64,000 bases of DNA from Zygnema cylindricum. Lineage: Eukaryota > Streptophyta > Zygnematophyceae > Zygnematales > Zygnemataceae. The notes below the pieces were generated by a model that did not search any database, was not told the origin of the DNA, and worked only from the letters and a program-made list of their open reading frames with translations. Shown one piece after another: positions 23,061 to 33,566 of this stretch. How positions within the stretch are numbered: position 1 is the first letter of the stretch; each line of letters begins with the position of its first letter. Where the stretch lies: the NCBI GenBank assembly GCA_037447655.1, contig JBBHKE010000536.1, positions 50,792 to 114,791 of the forward strand. Direction: 5' to 3'. The position numbers and the translations under genes were made by a program.

Positions 23061-23165
23061 TTGCGGCCATGATGAAGGAGCAGTTTGCCGCTCTTTTTTT
23101 ATCCTAAAACTGACCTAGAAAATATACAAATATCAACATGGCGACCATGATGAAGGAGCAATTTG
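23061..23165 (+). repeat. Short tandem duplication across the LTR-gag junction
   Basis: The block running from the LTR end (GACCTAGAAAATATACAAAT) through CCATGATGAAGGAGCA and TTTGCCG occurs twice in tandem, ending near 23090 and 23165. Because it includes LTR sequence, the duplication came after the LTR was in place. Confidence 0.75.
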
Positions 23166-24088
23166 CCGTGCTAATGGCGCAGGTCAAACCACAATTATCT
23201 GGAATGGCTCGAACCGTGGTTCACATGCCCTCTTTCGCGGGTCAATCTCTGCGAGAGTCCACTGTTCAACAGCGGACAGCTCAGTTTAAAGGGACCCCTG
23301 ATCATAACCGCAAGTCCAAGGCCATTAACACATGTATTCCATTATCATTTGCTAAAGAACCACTCTCACCTATTTTGGAAACTGCCTCCAACATCACAAC
23401 TGAGGCACTGAGAATCCTAGAGAAAAGTATCTAAGACACCTATAAGGTCAAAGAGCGGTTATCAGTATTGTCTACCATGCTTCTGTATCTGGTGCGGTAC
23501 ACCAAATCCGTGGATCAAACTAAATCTGAGCAATCTGCACATGCATTACAAGCCCTTCAGAATAATCGAAACTCACTCTCTCTTCAAGCCATCACTCTTA
23601 AAGAGCGCGCTGGTCTTGCACCGCACATAAGTTTTTTGGATAACAAACTAGGAGTATTATTAGTTTATGGGTTTGCTCCAGCATTACCTCTCATGGACAC
23701 TAGTGCTAAACCAATTATCCATGGGCCAGAATTTGCAGTCAAAATAGGTCTTACAACAGATAAATTACACCCTACAACCAGACGTCTTTTGACCTCCGCA
23801 GGCACCACAGAACCAGTCCTCCAAATTACTAAGGAACCAGTATGTTTCCAGTTTCAGAGTCAGTCAGAGAAAGATTTTACAGAAATATATGCCCACGCCT
23901 TGGTCACCAAGTGTAGTGATTATGAATGCCTTTTTGGCCAAGACGTGATTTTCCGCGTAGTGGGGGAGGGGTTGATATGCACGATCAAACATTTTCTTAC
24001 AGACTTAACAATTTTTCGGAACGCAAAATTTGCTTACCTCTTTTCTCGGCCCGACAACCCATGCCTATTACCGCTCATTCCGCGTTGA
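23138..24088 (+). pseudogene. gag C-terminus and retropepsin of the methyltransferase Ty3 element
   Basis: One frame from MATMMKEQFAVLM is broken only by a TAA at 23432-23434. The first 200 residues are helical and unassigned. The end is a retroviral-type aspartyl protease, with the active-site motif PLMDTSAKPIIHG near 23690-23725 and a flap/second-strand region ending CLFGQDVIF. The Asp-Thr-Ser-Ala tetrad differs from the usual Asp-Thr/Ser-Gly-Ala but is a known variant among pepsins. Position directly before the methyltransferase and RT supports the call. Confidence 0.7.
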
Positions 24089-24259
24089 TCTTGCACGCCT
24101 ATGCCGCAATTGTTATAGGGGCGGACATTCTTAAATCATTAACAACGTAACAAATCTCATTAGATCCTCCGGGAATACCAAAATTATTCAGTCAACCCGG
24201 ATTTATTAGATTTTAACCAACTTTACAAATTTACTATACCAATTCCTTTATCTAGTATT

Positions 24260-25331
24260 CCGAATCCACCCTCCATTACGATGGATCCGTCCGGGTTTTT
24301 GCCCATTAATTGAAAACCGGTCAATTTGCAACCTCACCAAAACGGTCTCGTTATCTTAGACCTTTTTGTATGAATAGGAACTTCACTAATCTCTTGCCTT
24401 CGGAACGCTCTTCTTGTAAAGCATTACTATTCTGTAGATATTGACCCCTTGGCTAGACGCGCCCAGTTTCACCACTGTCATATCTTGTATGAATTATATC
24501 CTCACCTCTTACTCTTGTCCGCTTTTCACAACATGCATTCGCCTTTACCACAGGATATCCGGCTAATAGAAAATCACCATTTGTTGGAATTAGAACCAAT
24601 TGACATCCTCTTTGCCGGATGGGAATGTCAGTGTATATCTAAGGCCGAAAAAGGTTTTGGTCTTGCAGATCCGCGTACTAAGTTGTTCATTGAGGTAGTG
24701 TGTCTTATCCATTTCTTTCAAACAATAAACCGTGCTTTCAGATACATCTTTGAAAATATCGCGGCTTATAATGATCCCCGACCCACGGTTCTCGCTAATT
24801 ATAAAAGCATTGAATCATTCATTGGACCACCGTTGATCATCGATGCCGCACGCCACGGTTCGCTAGCCCACCGGGTTCGTTCTAACTGGACTAACCTGGT
24901 GGACATGGGTCGGCTCCGAGAAGCTAACCTCGCTGTCCGACCACCTAACCTCTCCATTCAAGATGCACTCTTTTCATTTCATAAGGTCCACACATGTATA
25001 CACACATACTATCCTCTTGTTTTTGGTCTTAACATTCATGGCCAGCTACTACGTTCATTGCCTACACTAGTTGCATATCCACACTCTCACGCATACTCAC
25101 ATAATGGATCGGGCATGCTTCAAAATACTCATAAAGGCAGCTTTTGAAGAACCTACTGATGCAGAACGAGAACATCTTTTACATTTCATTTCAGGCACTA
25201 ATGCCGCCTCGGAACTCACCGAGCGGCATCGCCGCACCTTAATTGGACGAGTCATGGATCCGCAATCATTGTCATTCGTCTTAGCCATGGGGTTTGCAGC
25301 TGGTCGATACGCACAAAAAAAACCTTTTTAA
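24260..25331 (+). pseudogene. Retrotransposon-encoded DNMT3-like cytosine-C5 DNA methyltransferase
   Basis: This domain sits between protease and RT in the same orientation. Motifs occur in the canonical order. Motif I reads VILDLFV, stop, IGTSL (TGA at 24371-24373 where Gly is expected), then HYYSVDIDPLARRA. Motif IV is DILFAGWECQCIS with the catalytic Cys at 24626-24628. GLADPRTKLFIE follows, then motif VI FENIAA (Glu at 24752-24754) and motif VIII AHRVRSNWTNL near 24866-24900. The C-terminal EREHLLHF and RRTLIGRVMDP resemble motifs IX-X. The AHRxRxxWxNL pattern and single-direction order resemble DNMT3 rather than the permuted plant DRM enzymes. A methyltransferase adds methyl to cytosine C5 in DNA. 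This copy is inactive (motif I stop; a frame change near 25140 between the two open stretches). Glu replaces the usual Pro of the PCQ motif. Alternatives such as DNMT1-like are less likely by motif VIII. Confidence 0.85.
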
Positions 25332-25769
25332 TCAGCGAGGAGGGGGCATAAACATACAACATCTAAGTCCGCACCTTCTCTCCGTGGTACAACTTTTCAA
25401 CTCTTCCTCTTTCCTACCGCTGCCAAGTCAGATACATCTCAAACTATTTATGAATTTTCGGTCCCTAGTCATATGGGTTGGTCTCTCCCAGCATACACAG
25501 ACGCTAGGTCTCAGGCATCGGCCCAAGTTTCCCCACACTGGACAACTGCATTTCCGTCTAGAAGTTGGCATCACGCAGTAAACTGTTTGCATCAGTTCCT
25601 AGTCAAGTATGAGTTGGGTCACTCCTTGATTGCAGATGAACAGCTAGCATTTGCACAAGCTATGGAAGCCATGACCATTAACACGCCTGAAAAACCGACA
25701 TGGAAATTCGTAACTCGACTAACAAAAACTGGACATGAACTGTGAGATGGAGCCAATAAGCGACATAGG
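25332..25769 (+). other. Linker between methyltransferase and RT
   Basis: Frame 25473-25745 encodes a helical stretch (WHHAVNCLHQFLVKYELGH, EQLAFAQAMEAM) with no domain I recognise. It ends in a TGA just before the RT start. It lies inside the element and is probably part of the original polyprotein. Confidence 0.5.
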
Positions 25770-27374
25770 GACGCGTTCGCTTTCTCTATGAAAGACTTAG
25801 GTCGGCACACCACTTACAAAATGTCCATCGACCTAGAGGGCGATAGACCCATATTTAAACCCTAGCATCATCTATCACAAATAGAATGGGAATCAGTGGA
25901 CAAACGATGCGCAAAATTAGAGGAAGCGGGTCTGATTTATAGGTCCGATTCCACCTTCGCGGCGCCCATCGTCATGCCTCGTAAAAAAGACGCTGAGGGT
26001 AATTTTACAGAACGTCGTATGTGTGGGACTACAGAGAACTAAACTCACGTACGATCAAGGACAAACATCCAATGCCGTTAACAGAGGACATTTATGATCA
26101 TGTCGGAGGAGTTAAATATTTTAGTATCCTAGATCTGTAACAAGGGTTTAACCAAATCGAGATAGAGGAAAAAGACCAACACAAAACTGCATTTTGGGGT
26201 AGTGACGGACGTTGGGAATGCGCGGTTATGCCTTTTTGACTGAAAAATGCACCGGCGGTATCACAGAAGGTCATGGACTCAGTCTTGGGGGGATGTAAGT
26301 TTGCCCGTTGCTATATCGACGATTTGATCATCGCTTCGGCTACCATAGAGGAACATGCAGTTTATATAGAGTGGGTATTGAAGGAATTATAAAAGGTAGG
26401 ACTTAAATGTCATCCTGCCAAATGTACCTTTGGGGCCGAAGGGGTCCCATACCTTGGGCATTTTATCTCATTTAAGGGAATTACTCCGCTAGAAGTAAAA
26501 GTGGAAGCAATTAGTAAACTATCGGCCCCAATTGATTTGACTAGCCTGCGTGAATTTCTAGGGTTAGCCAATTATTACCAGCGGTTTGTCTCTAGTTTTA
26601 GCACACTTGCATCTCCATTAAATGAACTCTTGAAGAAATCAGTCTCGTTCACCTGGGGATCCTCTCAGATTGAGGCATTTCAGGGATTAAAGGACGCACT
26701 GTCCACCGCTTCCGTCCTTCGTCCCCCAAATCATAAATTACGCTCCCATCCTTCGACCCCCAAATCATAAATTACCGTTTTGTTTACATACTTACTTTGG
26801 TAAGCCTGGTATTGTCGCTATCCTCACTCAACGCGAACTCACAGGTGAGGAATATATGGTATCCTACGCCAATAGAAGCAACAATAAAGCGGAATCAAAT
26901 TACAGTAGTTACGAGGGAGAATGCCTTGTAGCAGTTTGGGTTATTGTGCATTTTCGACATTATCTCTTTGGCAAGCCTTTAACCCTACTTAGTGACCATC
27001 AACCATTGCATTGGTTCATGACCAATGATAAGCTATCCGGCAAATTAGCCCGTTGGGCTTTTATTTTACAAGAATATGATATGGAAATAATTCATCGATC
27101 TGGGCTCCTCGGCTTGAATGCCGACGGGCTCTCCAGGAACCCTTTGCCCAACTCCATTGATAATGGTGTAGGACAGGATTTTGATGGCAAAACAGTTGCC
27201 TTCTTATCGGCCGAAGCGCATCTGATTTACAGTTTTGCGGCCCCTACGACTCATAAAACCAAACACGATCCATGTCGGGACAACGCTTTGATTCTCTATC
27301 TCTCTACTCAGTCTTTTCGAGCAGGCATCATGCAAACGGAAGAGGAGCCTGTTTGTAAGAGAGCCCAAAGTTAG
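25770..27374 (+). pseudogene. Ty3 reverse transcriptase and RNase H of the methyltransferase element
   Basis: RT starts near SMKDLGRHTTYKM and continues through CAKLEEAGLIYRSDSTFAAP, a frame change near 26025, then IKDKHPMPLTEDIYDHVGG. The catalytic motif RCYIDDLIIAS is at about 26308-26340. Three in-frame stops lie within conserved blocks: TAA at 26138 after ILDL, TGA at 26237 after MPF and TAA at 26389 after KEL. The thumb reads SLREFLGLANYYQRFVSSF and FTWGSSQIEAFQGL (26501-26770). Tether and RNase H follow at 26856-27374 with YEGECLVAVWVIVHF, LLSDHQPLHWF and LNADGLSRNPL. A short tandem duplication near 26720-26770 breaks the frame between RT and RNase H. Confidence 0.9.
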
Positions 27375-27380
27375 TTATGG

Positions 27381-28858
27381 ATGGAGGGCTCCTTTATTCG
27401 TCTTCTCGCAGATGGAAGACATCGGCATGTCCCTCGGCCAAAGGAGCGACTATCACTTATTAACCAGATACATACTGACCTTAGGCACTACGGTACCATA
27501 CGGACCCTGAGTTTGGTACATGCACGCTATTGGTGGTCGGACATGCAGGCCAACGTAGAATCCGTGTTGCAGGAATGCAGCACATGTGACCGGTTACGGA
27601 CATAATTTCTAATCGGCAAACTACACTTCAACCCTTGCCTATTCGAGGTCTCTTTTACTGGTGGTCGTGTGATTTGGCGGGTCCTTTCCATATTTCTCGA
27701 AGGGGCAAGCAATACATTATGATCATGATCCAAAATTTTAGCAAATGGGTGGAAGTTGTGGCCCTCAAGCAGAAAACTACCAAACTCACCACTGTAGCGT
27801 TCAAGGAGCTTGTGCTCCTCAGATATGGAGCCCCGACTGAAGTACTTACAGACCAAGGAACCGAGTTCCGTGGCAAATTTCACGAGATGTTGGAAGAGGC
27901 GCTAATCAATCACCGTCAAACAAGTCATGATCATCCCCAAGGAGACGCTTTGGCAGAAAGATCGGTACAAACATTTAAGCGGGCTCTACGTAAACATTGC
28001 TTAGAAAAACAAATTACTATGTGGGATGAATCATTGGGATATATTACTGTGAATTATCGAATGTCTGTACAGGCTAGTTTAGCAAATTTTAGTCAATATT
28101 ATGTGTTGTTTGGTTGGAAACCGCTACTAGGAAAGAATGTACAAAAAGCCGCTAGTTTATCTTTGCCGCTTATGTCAAATTCTCTTTTTCTGGAAGAACT
28201 AACTAACCGGGCATTGCTTTTCGCTAAGGAAATGCCCATGGCTTTTGAAAACTTGCAGATTACCCAACACCGCGACTCTTTCAGGTTTGCAACGACTCGC
28301 AGTGGCAACTACTGGCTACAACAAAAACCCTTCCGGGTGGGGGACTACGTTTATTTGCGACGGCAAACTTTTGACACACTTGACACGGATGTTTTAGCTC
28401 ACATTTTGAGGATAACAAAAATCGACTCTAATGGATTATTAAGCCTACAAGGGGACAACGCGCGAACTTTGCGAGAGCATTCAAAAATTTGTGCCCCCTG
28501 CTATCTACCCGACCTTTCCCACAGCATGGACCCATGGCGGATGCCAATTACCGAGGCTACTGGGTGTCGATTGTGCCGACGATCTGATGGAGAAAGAACA
28601 ATGCTTCTCTGTGACTATTGCAATCTGGGAACCCATATGGAGTGTTTGGTTCCACCTCTGCACACTATCCCGGCTGGACAGTGGTTTTGCCACGGATGTC
28701 GAGACCTACCGGCAATTTTTACCAGCTCCCTGCAGGCTAAGGAGCCGAAGGGGGGTATAAATGGATCCCTTATTCGGCCGCCCACTCACCTTCCACCTTT
28801 CCCTTTTCACATTGTCATATCTATTATTTGTTTTGTGTTATCATTATTTTCGCTTTGA
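27381..28858 (+). CDS. Ty3 integrase with C-terminal PHD finger
   Basis: Frame 27381-27605 holds the HHCC zinc domain (QIHTDLRHYG, QECSTCDRL) and ends in TAA at 27603. A 407-codon open frame follows from 27635. The catalytic core has Asp in WWSCDLAGPFHI, Asp in EVLTDQGTEFRG and Glu in DALAERSVQTFKRAL, a complete DD35E-like triad. The C-terminal domain includes KPFRVGDYVYLRR. At 28564-28699 there is a C4HC3 PHD finger: CRLC, MLLCDYCNLGTHMECLVPP, GQWFCHGC. In other Ty3 lineages the equivalent place can hold a chromodomain; a PHD finger usually reads the histone H3 tail, so a targeting role is inferred. The last 40 residues are hydrophobic read-through into segment B. Confidence 0.88.
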
Positions 28859-29758
28859 TATATATTCTGCTCAACAACTTGTTGGGTTGCATGATTTTTG
28901 GACCAATTAGACACATGCACGACAGCTGTCATGCCGCATTCTGTTGGGAAATTAATTTAGTTCATTTATAGGATTATTACAGGCTGCAACCACACTAATT
29001 TTGTTTGGGGTAGGAATCGTGGGTAGACGCAGGAATTAGTGTGTACCTTGATTCGAGTGACGCCGAAAATTCCGCGGGTGAAACGGAGGTACATATTTAT
29101 GTGAACAAGAGCGACCGTACGTGACTACTTGTCGCAGATTTTGACTTCACGCGGCGGCCGACCGTTATAGAATTGGACGTACGATTTTGGACAGTTGGCG
29201 CTGAAATGTGATTGGATGAACTTAAGTCGTGAATCCTTGTAGATTCACGCATTTCTATGTAGATTAAGAAGGGTTTTAATCCGTGGACCGTGAATTCTGT
29301 AACGTAGGCATTTAGTCCTGGTTGCCTATTGGCCAGGACCCAAAGTAGGCGCAGATTGTGCAGAAAATACCCTTACGCTGTTAGTTAGTTGGAATTAGTC
29401 AGAGCTTAGTACTAAGTCAAGAAAGTGAGTCCTGTACTCTCATAATTTCAGAGTACAGGAATTGGTTTTAGGAGATTTTGAAGCTTTCTGTTTTTTTCTT
29501 CCTCCTTAGTTTTCTCTTCTTCCTTAGTTTTTTTCCTGTACGAATTATCTAAGTTTTATCGGAGGCGTTTTCTGCTTGCAGCTTGTTAATAAATAGATCC
29601 CTCATCCTGCCGTCCACTCACCTTCCACCTTTCCCTTTTCACATTGTCATATCTAACTTTTTGTTTTGTATTATCATTCTTTTTGCTTTGATACCTTTTC
29701 TGCTCGACAGCTGGTTGGGTTGCATGATATTTGGACCAATTAGACACATTTAAGACAT
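28758..29758 (+). repeat. Terminal B-A-B block of the methyltransferase Ty3 element
   Basis: B1 (28758-28926, 169 bp) starts TAAATGGATCCCT and ends GCACGACAGC. A2 (28927-29589, 663 bp) starts TGTCATGCCG. B2 (29590-29758) repeats B1 at about 85-90% identity, starting TAAATAGATCCCT and ending near the point where an A segment would begin. A2 contains hairpins GTCCTGG...CCAGGAC (about 29313-29340) and CCTGTACTCT...AGAGTACAGG (about 29432-29460). A2 is a diverged relative of segment A at 15869-16832, sharing the start, a GTCGTG-CCTTG-TTCA-GCATT block and the hairpin position. AAGGGGGG precedes B1. Confidence 0.75.
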
Positions 29759-32700
29759 GCTTGATATTTGTTTTCTTACGTCACACTTAATCTACATTGC
29801 AGAATGGTTATTCTAAAACCAACTTATTATTATTATGATAACAATTATTATTTTTATTTGTCTTCCTTTATTATCTTTATTTATTTACACATGAATGAAA
29901 AAACGCGTGGAAATAGAGTTTCAAAGCGCATGGAAATTGCCAAAAAGGAAACTATAAATAGAAGGCAGCGGAAACGACACTTCTTCAACCATGTGGAGCA
30001 TCCATGGACAAAAGGTTGAAAAGGAAAAAGTCTACAAAGGTCACAGAAATTATCTGACGACACAAACAATTTTGAACAATCTGGTGCGCCATCACATATT
30101 GTAGACATTTACAACAATCACAGGCATTGTCAGCGTATACAACCGTCACGCCTTTACGTAAAAAATATTTGTTACTCATAGGGACACCCAAAAACCGGGT
30201 CGGCCGGATCTACGTTAAAAAACAAAGTAACTTCGCTAAGTGTCAAATAAATGGAGACGCACCCTAACTTTGTAAATAATAAACTCACAAATCATGCAAC
30301 GGAAATAAACATGTGAAGCCTTGTATTTGATCTAATTTACTGTACTGCAGTTAATTCCTTGCGTCCGTACGTTTGACAAAAGCAAACCTGATGCCGTACC
30401 AGAATGTTGGCTCAAAATAAGACAATTACAGTGTTCCCGAAAAGCACTTATGGGGACTTAAATTGTTTTGTCTGGTTTCCATTTTTATACGTGCTGTAGC
30501 TTATTTTTTTGTGACTCTTGTAGTCTTTAAACGATTTTTTAGGTTTACCCCTTTTGTTCACAGATGGTTTTAAAATCGCGATTTTTGTAATGAAGGCTTC
30601 ACTTCCGAGAAAATATTGGGAATTAAAGGACTCCATTGGAGAAGCGAACAAATAAAACATTTTCGTGAATGAAACACAAATTACTTCCGGCTCTACTATT
30701 GCGTATGATTTGGTGAGAGAGGCAATTGACGGAGTTGGCGCCAAAATAAGGTACATCGTCAAATAAGAGGTTTCTCACATCCTCCCTCCTTACCCCATCC
30801 TAGAGGTCTCCAAAGCCTTGAAGTTGATTTAGTTTTCCTTTATTATTCTGGTGATGTGGTCCTCATGGATTTGACTGGGAAACATGTTCTTCTCACAATG
30901 CATTGTATAAGGGCATGGTGACTCGATGCGCATATGTTTAAAAGGTGCGACATTACGCTCACCTAAACTCGACGGATCATTTTTCCTAATTGCGTTTGAG
31001 ATTTTGAAACTTTAGACAAGTCTTTTGACGACCTCATTCGATTAAAAAAATGACACTAAATCTTATTAAATTAGTGTCCTCCATCAAGCCTTGTAGCTTT
31101 TTTTTGCAATCAAAGTGTATCAATGGACTTTAACGAGCAGAAGCCATGACCCTCCACCGATGAAACACGATGGTAGATGACAGGTGGGGTCTTCTAAATC
31201 TTCCTACCAGGGACTCGGTCGACATCCACGACCTTCAGTGTTGGGGACCTCAACTCGTTGTTATCTAGTGTAGGTTTTTTTTTTTGGTGGGTAGTTGTCT
31301 TTAATAGTTATTTAAGAGTTGTTTTAGGGTACATTCGCATTTGCTAAAGTTACAGTTATTTTGTGTCGTTTTCCTCCATAACTTAGAAAAAAACGAAAAA
31401 TCCGCAGCCGTACTAAAAAATAGAAATTACCACCGTACAAGTTGCGTTACCTTGAAACTTTATACGTACAGTAGTTTGTCGTCTAGCGCGATGTAATTTG
31501 TCGTCTAGCGCATTTCGACCCACTTTCGCGTCCTTTCAACACATGTTCAAACTTTACACCAAATCAGCTCCCAAGGTGATTTGAAATAAAGTCTAATAAG
31601 GAGAGCGAATAGGTAGACGTTGTTGCACGTGTCGAGAGTTTTTTACAATTTTTGTGCGCGGAGTACCAAACAAAAATACTCACTGCACTTTTCTAGCCTG
31701 TGCGCACTGTTTTCACTTTGCTGATTTCCGTGCCGTCCCTCTCAAACACACATGTCTTCACACATACGGCGTAGGTAAAACATTGGGCACTTGTCAGCAA
31801 GTGGGAAGACGGAAAACGAAACCGCATTTTTGTGCGACAGCAAAAAGTATTTTAGAGTTTCGACATGTCGACAATGTGACGTACGGACATTACGAAGTCA
31901 CAAAAATTGTACATCGTGTGGAATGACGCATCAAATTGAAGCCGAGTGGAAGTTTCGCCTCATTTTATGTACCACTTCATCTGTCACATTATTTCGTACA
32001 CGTCTACGTAAGTCACTGTTTTAAGTGACAAGTTATTTGCGTTTACATCTGAATGCTTTGAAAGTTGTGCGGAGAATCTTCGCTAAAAAACAAAGCAACA
32101 AGACTATGTTTTGGTTACATGCGAAAGTACCCTTAGTTAGCATTATAGATGCTTTTTTTAATTAATTTTTTTTTTTGCTTAATCTTTTTGACTTAGCCCA
32201 TTTTGTCTTCCCTTTGTACCCATTTGTTTTTCAATCGCGTGTTTTGCAAAATTTTGTATGTTTCTACCGACGTTTTTTGTCAACAAAGACGTATTTGAAG
32301 AAAGACTTGAAAAGAAACAACATGAAAGGGCTTGCGTTGAATTGTTGATACCGTAGCATCCTACTTTTGAATCATAAACAGTCACGTACAATCTTACAAA
32401 ACAAAGTCGTTTGTAATACCGTACCCCAGGGTGGCTTGTTTCATGCGTATCCTGTACGACTGTACTTCGTGTCCTGTTTTGTTGACGACTACTGTACAGT
32501 ACTGTAGAAGGGTTTTCGAATTGTCGCTATCCTTTATGGCAGCTAACGTACAGCAGTCGGCCGGCCGCGTACGGCAGTCGTCGTAGATCTTGAGACGGTG
32601 TTCGTTGAAGTCAACATCTGCATCCTTTAAAGCTTAATGAAGCACGCTTGGCTACAATTCGGCGTCAATAGGTATGAGTGAATATCCATAGACGTTTATT

Positions 32701-33031
32701 CGACATTAATTCGCGCTAATGGGATTTTGATTTCTTTCGAAAACTCTTTCTCCTTTCTTATTTTTTTTTGCTTCAAGTCAGGCAAAAGTTATATTTTTGT
32801 TGCATATGTATACTTCCCTTCTTCCGCTTCCTCTTTAAGTTAAGAAATCTTGTAGTGCACACGATTTAAGAATATTACTGGTTCTCCATCTCTATTGTAG
32901 AGATAGCACGTTTATCCTTTGTCGCCCTGTCCTGAATTTATTATTTTTTGTTCCACACTATTAAAGTGCTCGTTTCATTAAGAAAGTACTCTTAATTCCA
33001 AAGGAGTGTCCCTTGTAATTCTGTAAACACG
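29759..33031. other. Unassigned 3.3-kb stretch downstream of the methyltransferase element
   Basis: AT-rich DNA with no recognisable protein domain, LTR or MITE end. The minus-strand frame at 30448-30762 and the plus-strand frame at 31654-31926 match nothing I know. The right end is upstream of the hydrolase-like exon and may be its promoter region. It looks like ordinary intergenic DNA, which is unexpected inside a retrotransposon nest. Confidence 0.4.
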
Positions 33032-33262
33032 ATGTCGTATGTGACAGTTGGTCACGAAGATGAAGATGGCAGTGGTGCCGTTCAAGAAGAAAAAGAGCCA
33101 GTTCGGCTCTATTATCATACGTACGGAAAGGGGAATATCAAGGTGTTGCTTATAATGGGTACATCTTTTGACCCATGGACCCCGCAGAGAAAAGTGGCAG
33201 TTTTGTTAATTATAATAATTCATGCTTCAAACTTGCTTACATACAATAAGCAGTTTTTGTAG
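33032..33262 (+). CDS. First exon of an alpha/beta-hydrolase-like gene (fragment)
   Basis: From the ATG at 33032 the peptide MSYVTVGHEDEDG leads to VRLYYHTYGKGNIKVLLIMG. This resembles the N-terminal beta strands of plant alpha/beta-hydrolase-fold proteins, which usually read YGxGxxKVLLIMG followed by a WGPQ motif; here DPWTPQ follows. The frame runs to a stop at 33260, but the useful homology ends near 33185. A splice donor at GGGTACAT (about 33159) or AAAGTGGCAG (about 33191) is plausible. No later exon is visible: a gap of N begins at 33557 and beyond it lies transposon sequence. It could be a captured or truncated gene, or an assembly join. Confidence 0.4.
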   Translation: MSYVTVGHEDEDGSGAVQEEKEPVRLYYHTYGKGNIKVLLIMGTSFDPWTPQRKVAVLLIIIIHASNLLTYNKQFL

Positions 33263-33556
33263 CATTTTTTTTCTCTTTTTTTTTCCTTTTTTGTTTTTAT
33301 CTACGGACGCATAATGGACTGTCCATTCAGAAAAAGATATTGAAAGCACACATCAGTTTGTCGATTTCGCCACATCAGCATTTTTTCCAGTTTCCACGTC
33401 ATCAGCTGTCATTTGTATGCGAATAAATAACGGTTAACAAACGTTGACTAGTGTTGATTTTGATTGTTGTTTAATGTTGATTTTAACTGTTGATGGAACG
33501 TGTTGCTAAAATTTTCCTCCTTTCAACTCGATTCATTGTTAGAGCTTTCAGGTTAT

Positions 33557-33566
33557 NNNNNNNNNN
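33557..33566. other. Assembly gap, ten N
   Basis: Ten consecutive N mark a scaffold join of unknown true size. The hydrolase exon is on the left side; a Ty3 RNase H fragment and the outer gag are on the right. Order across this gap should not be taken as proven. Confidence 0.98.

Noticed and set aside
24449-25147. Host DRM-type methyltransferase gene
   Set aside because: Motif order is not permuted as in DRM, no UBA domain or introns are seen, and the frame lies between protease and RT of one element.
16833-29758. DIRS/Ngaro-type tyrosine-recombinase element
   Set aside because: The terminal layout suggested it, but the pol frame has a DDE integrase and I found no tyrosine recombinase motif.
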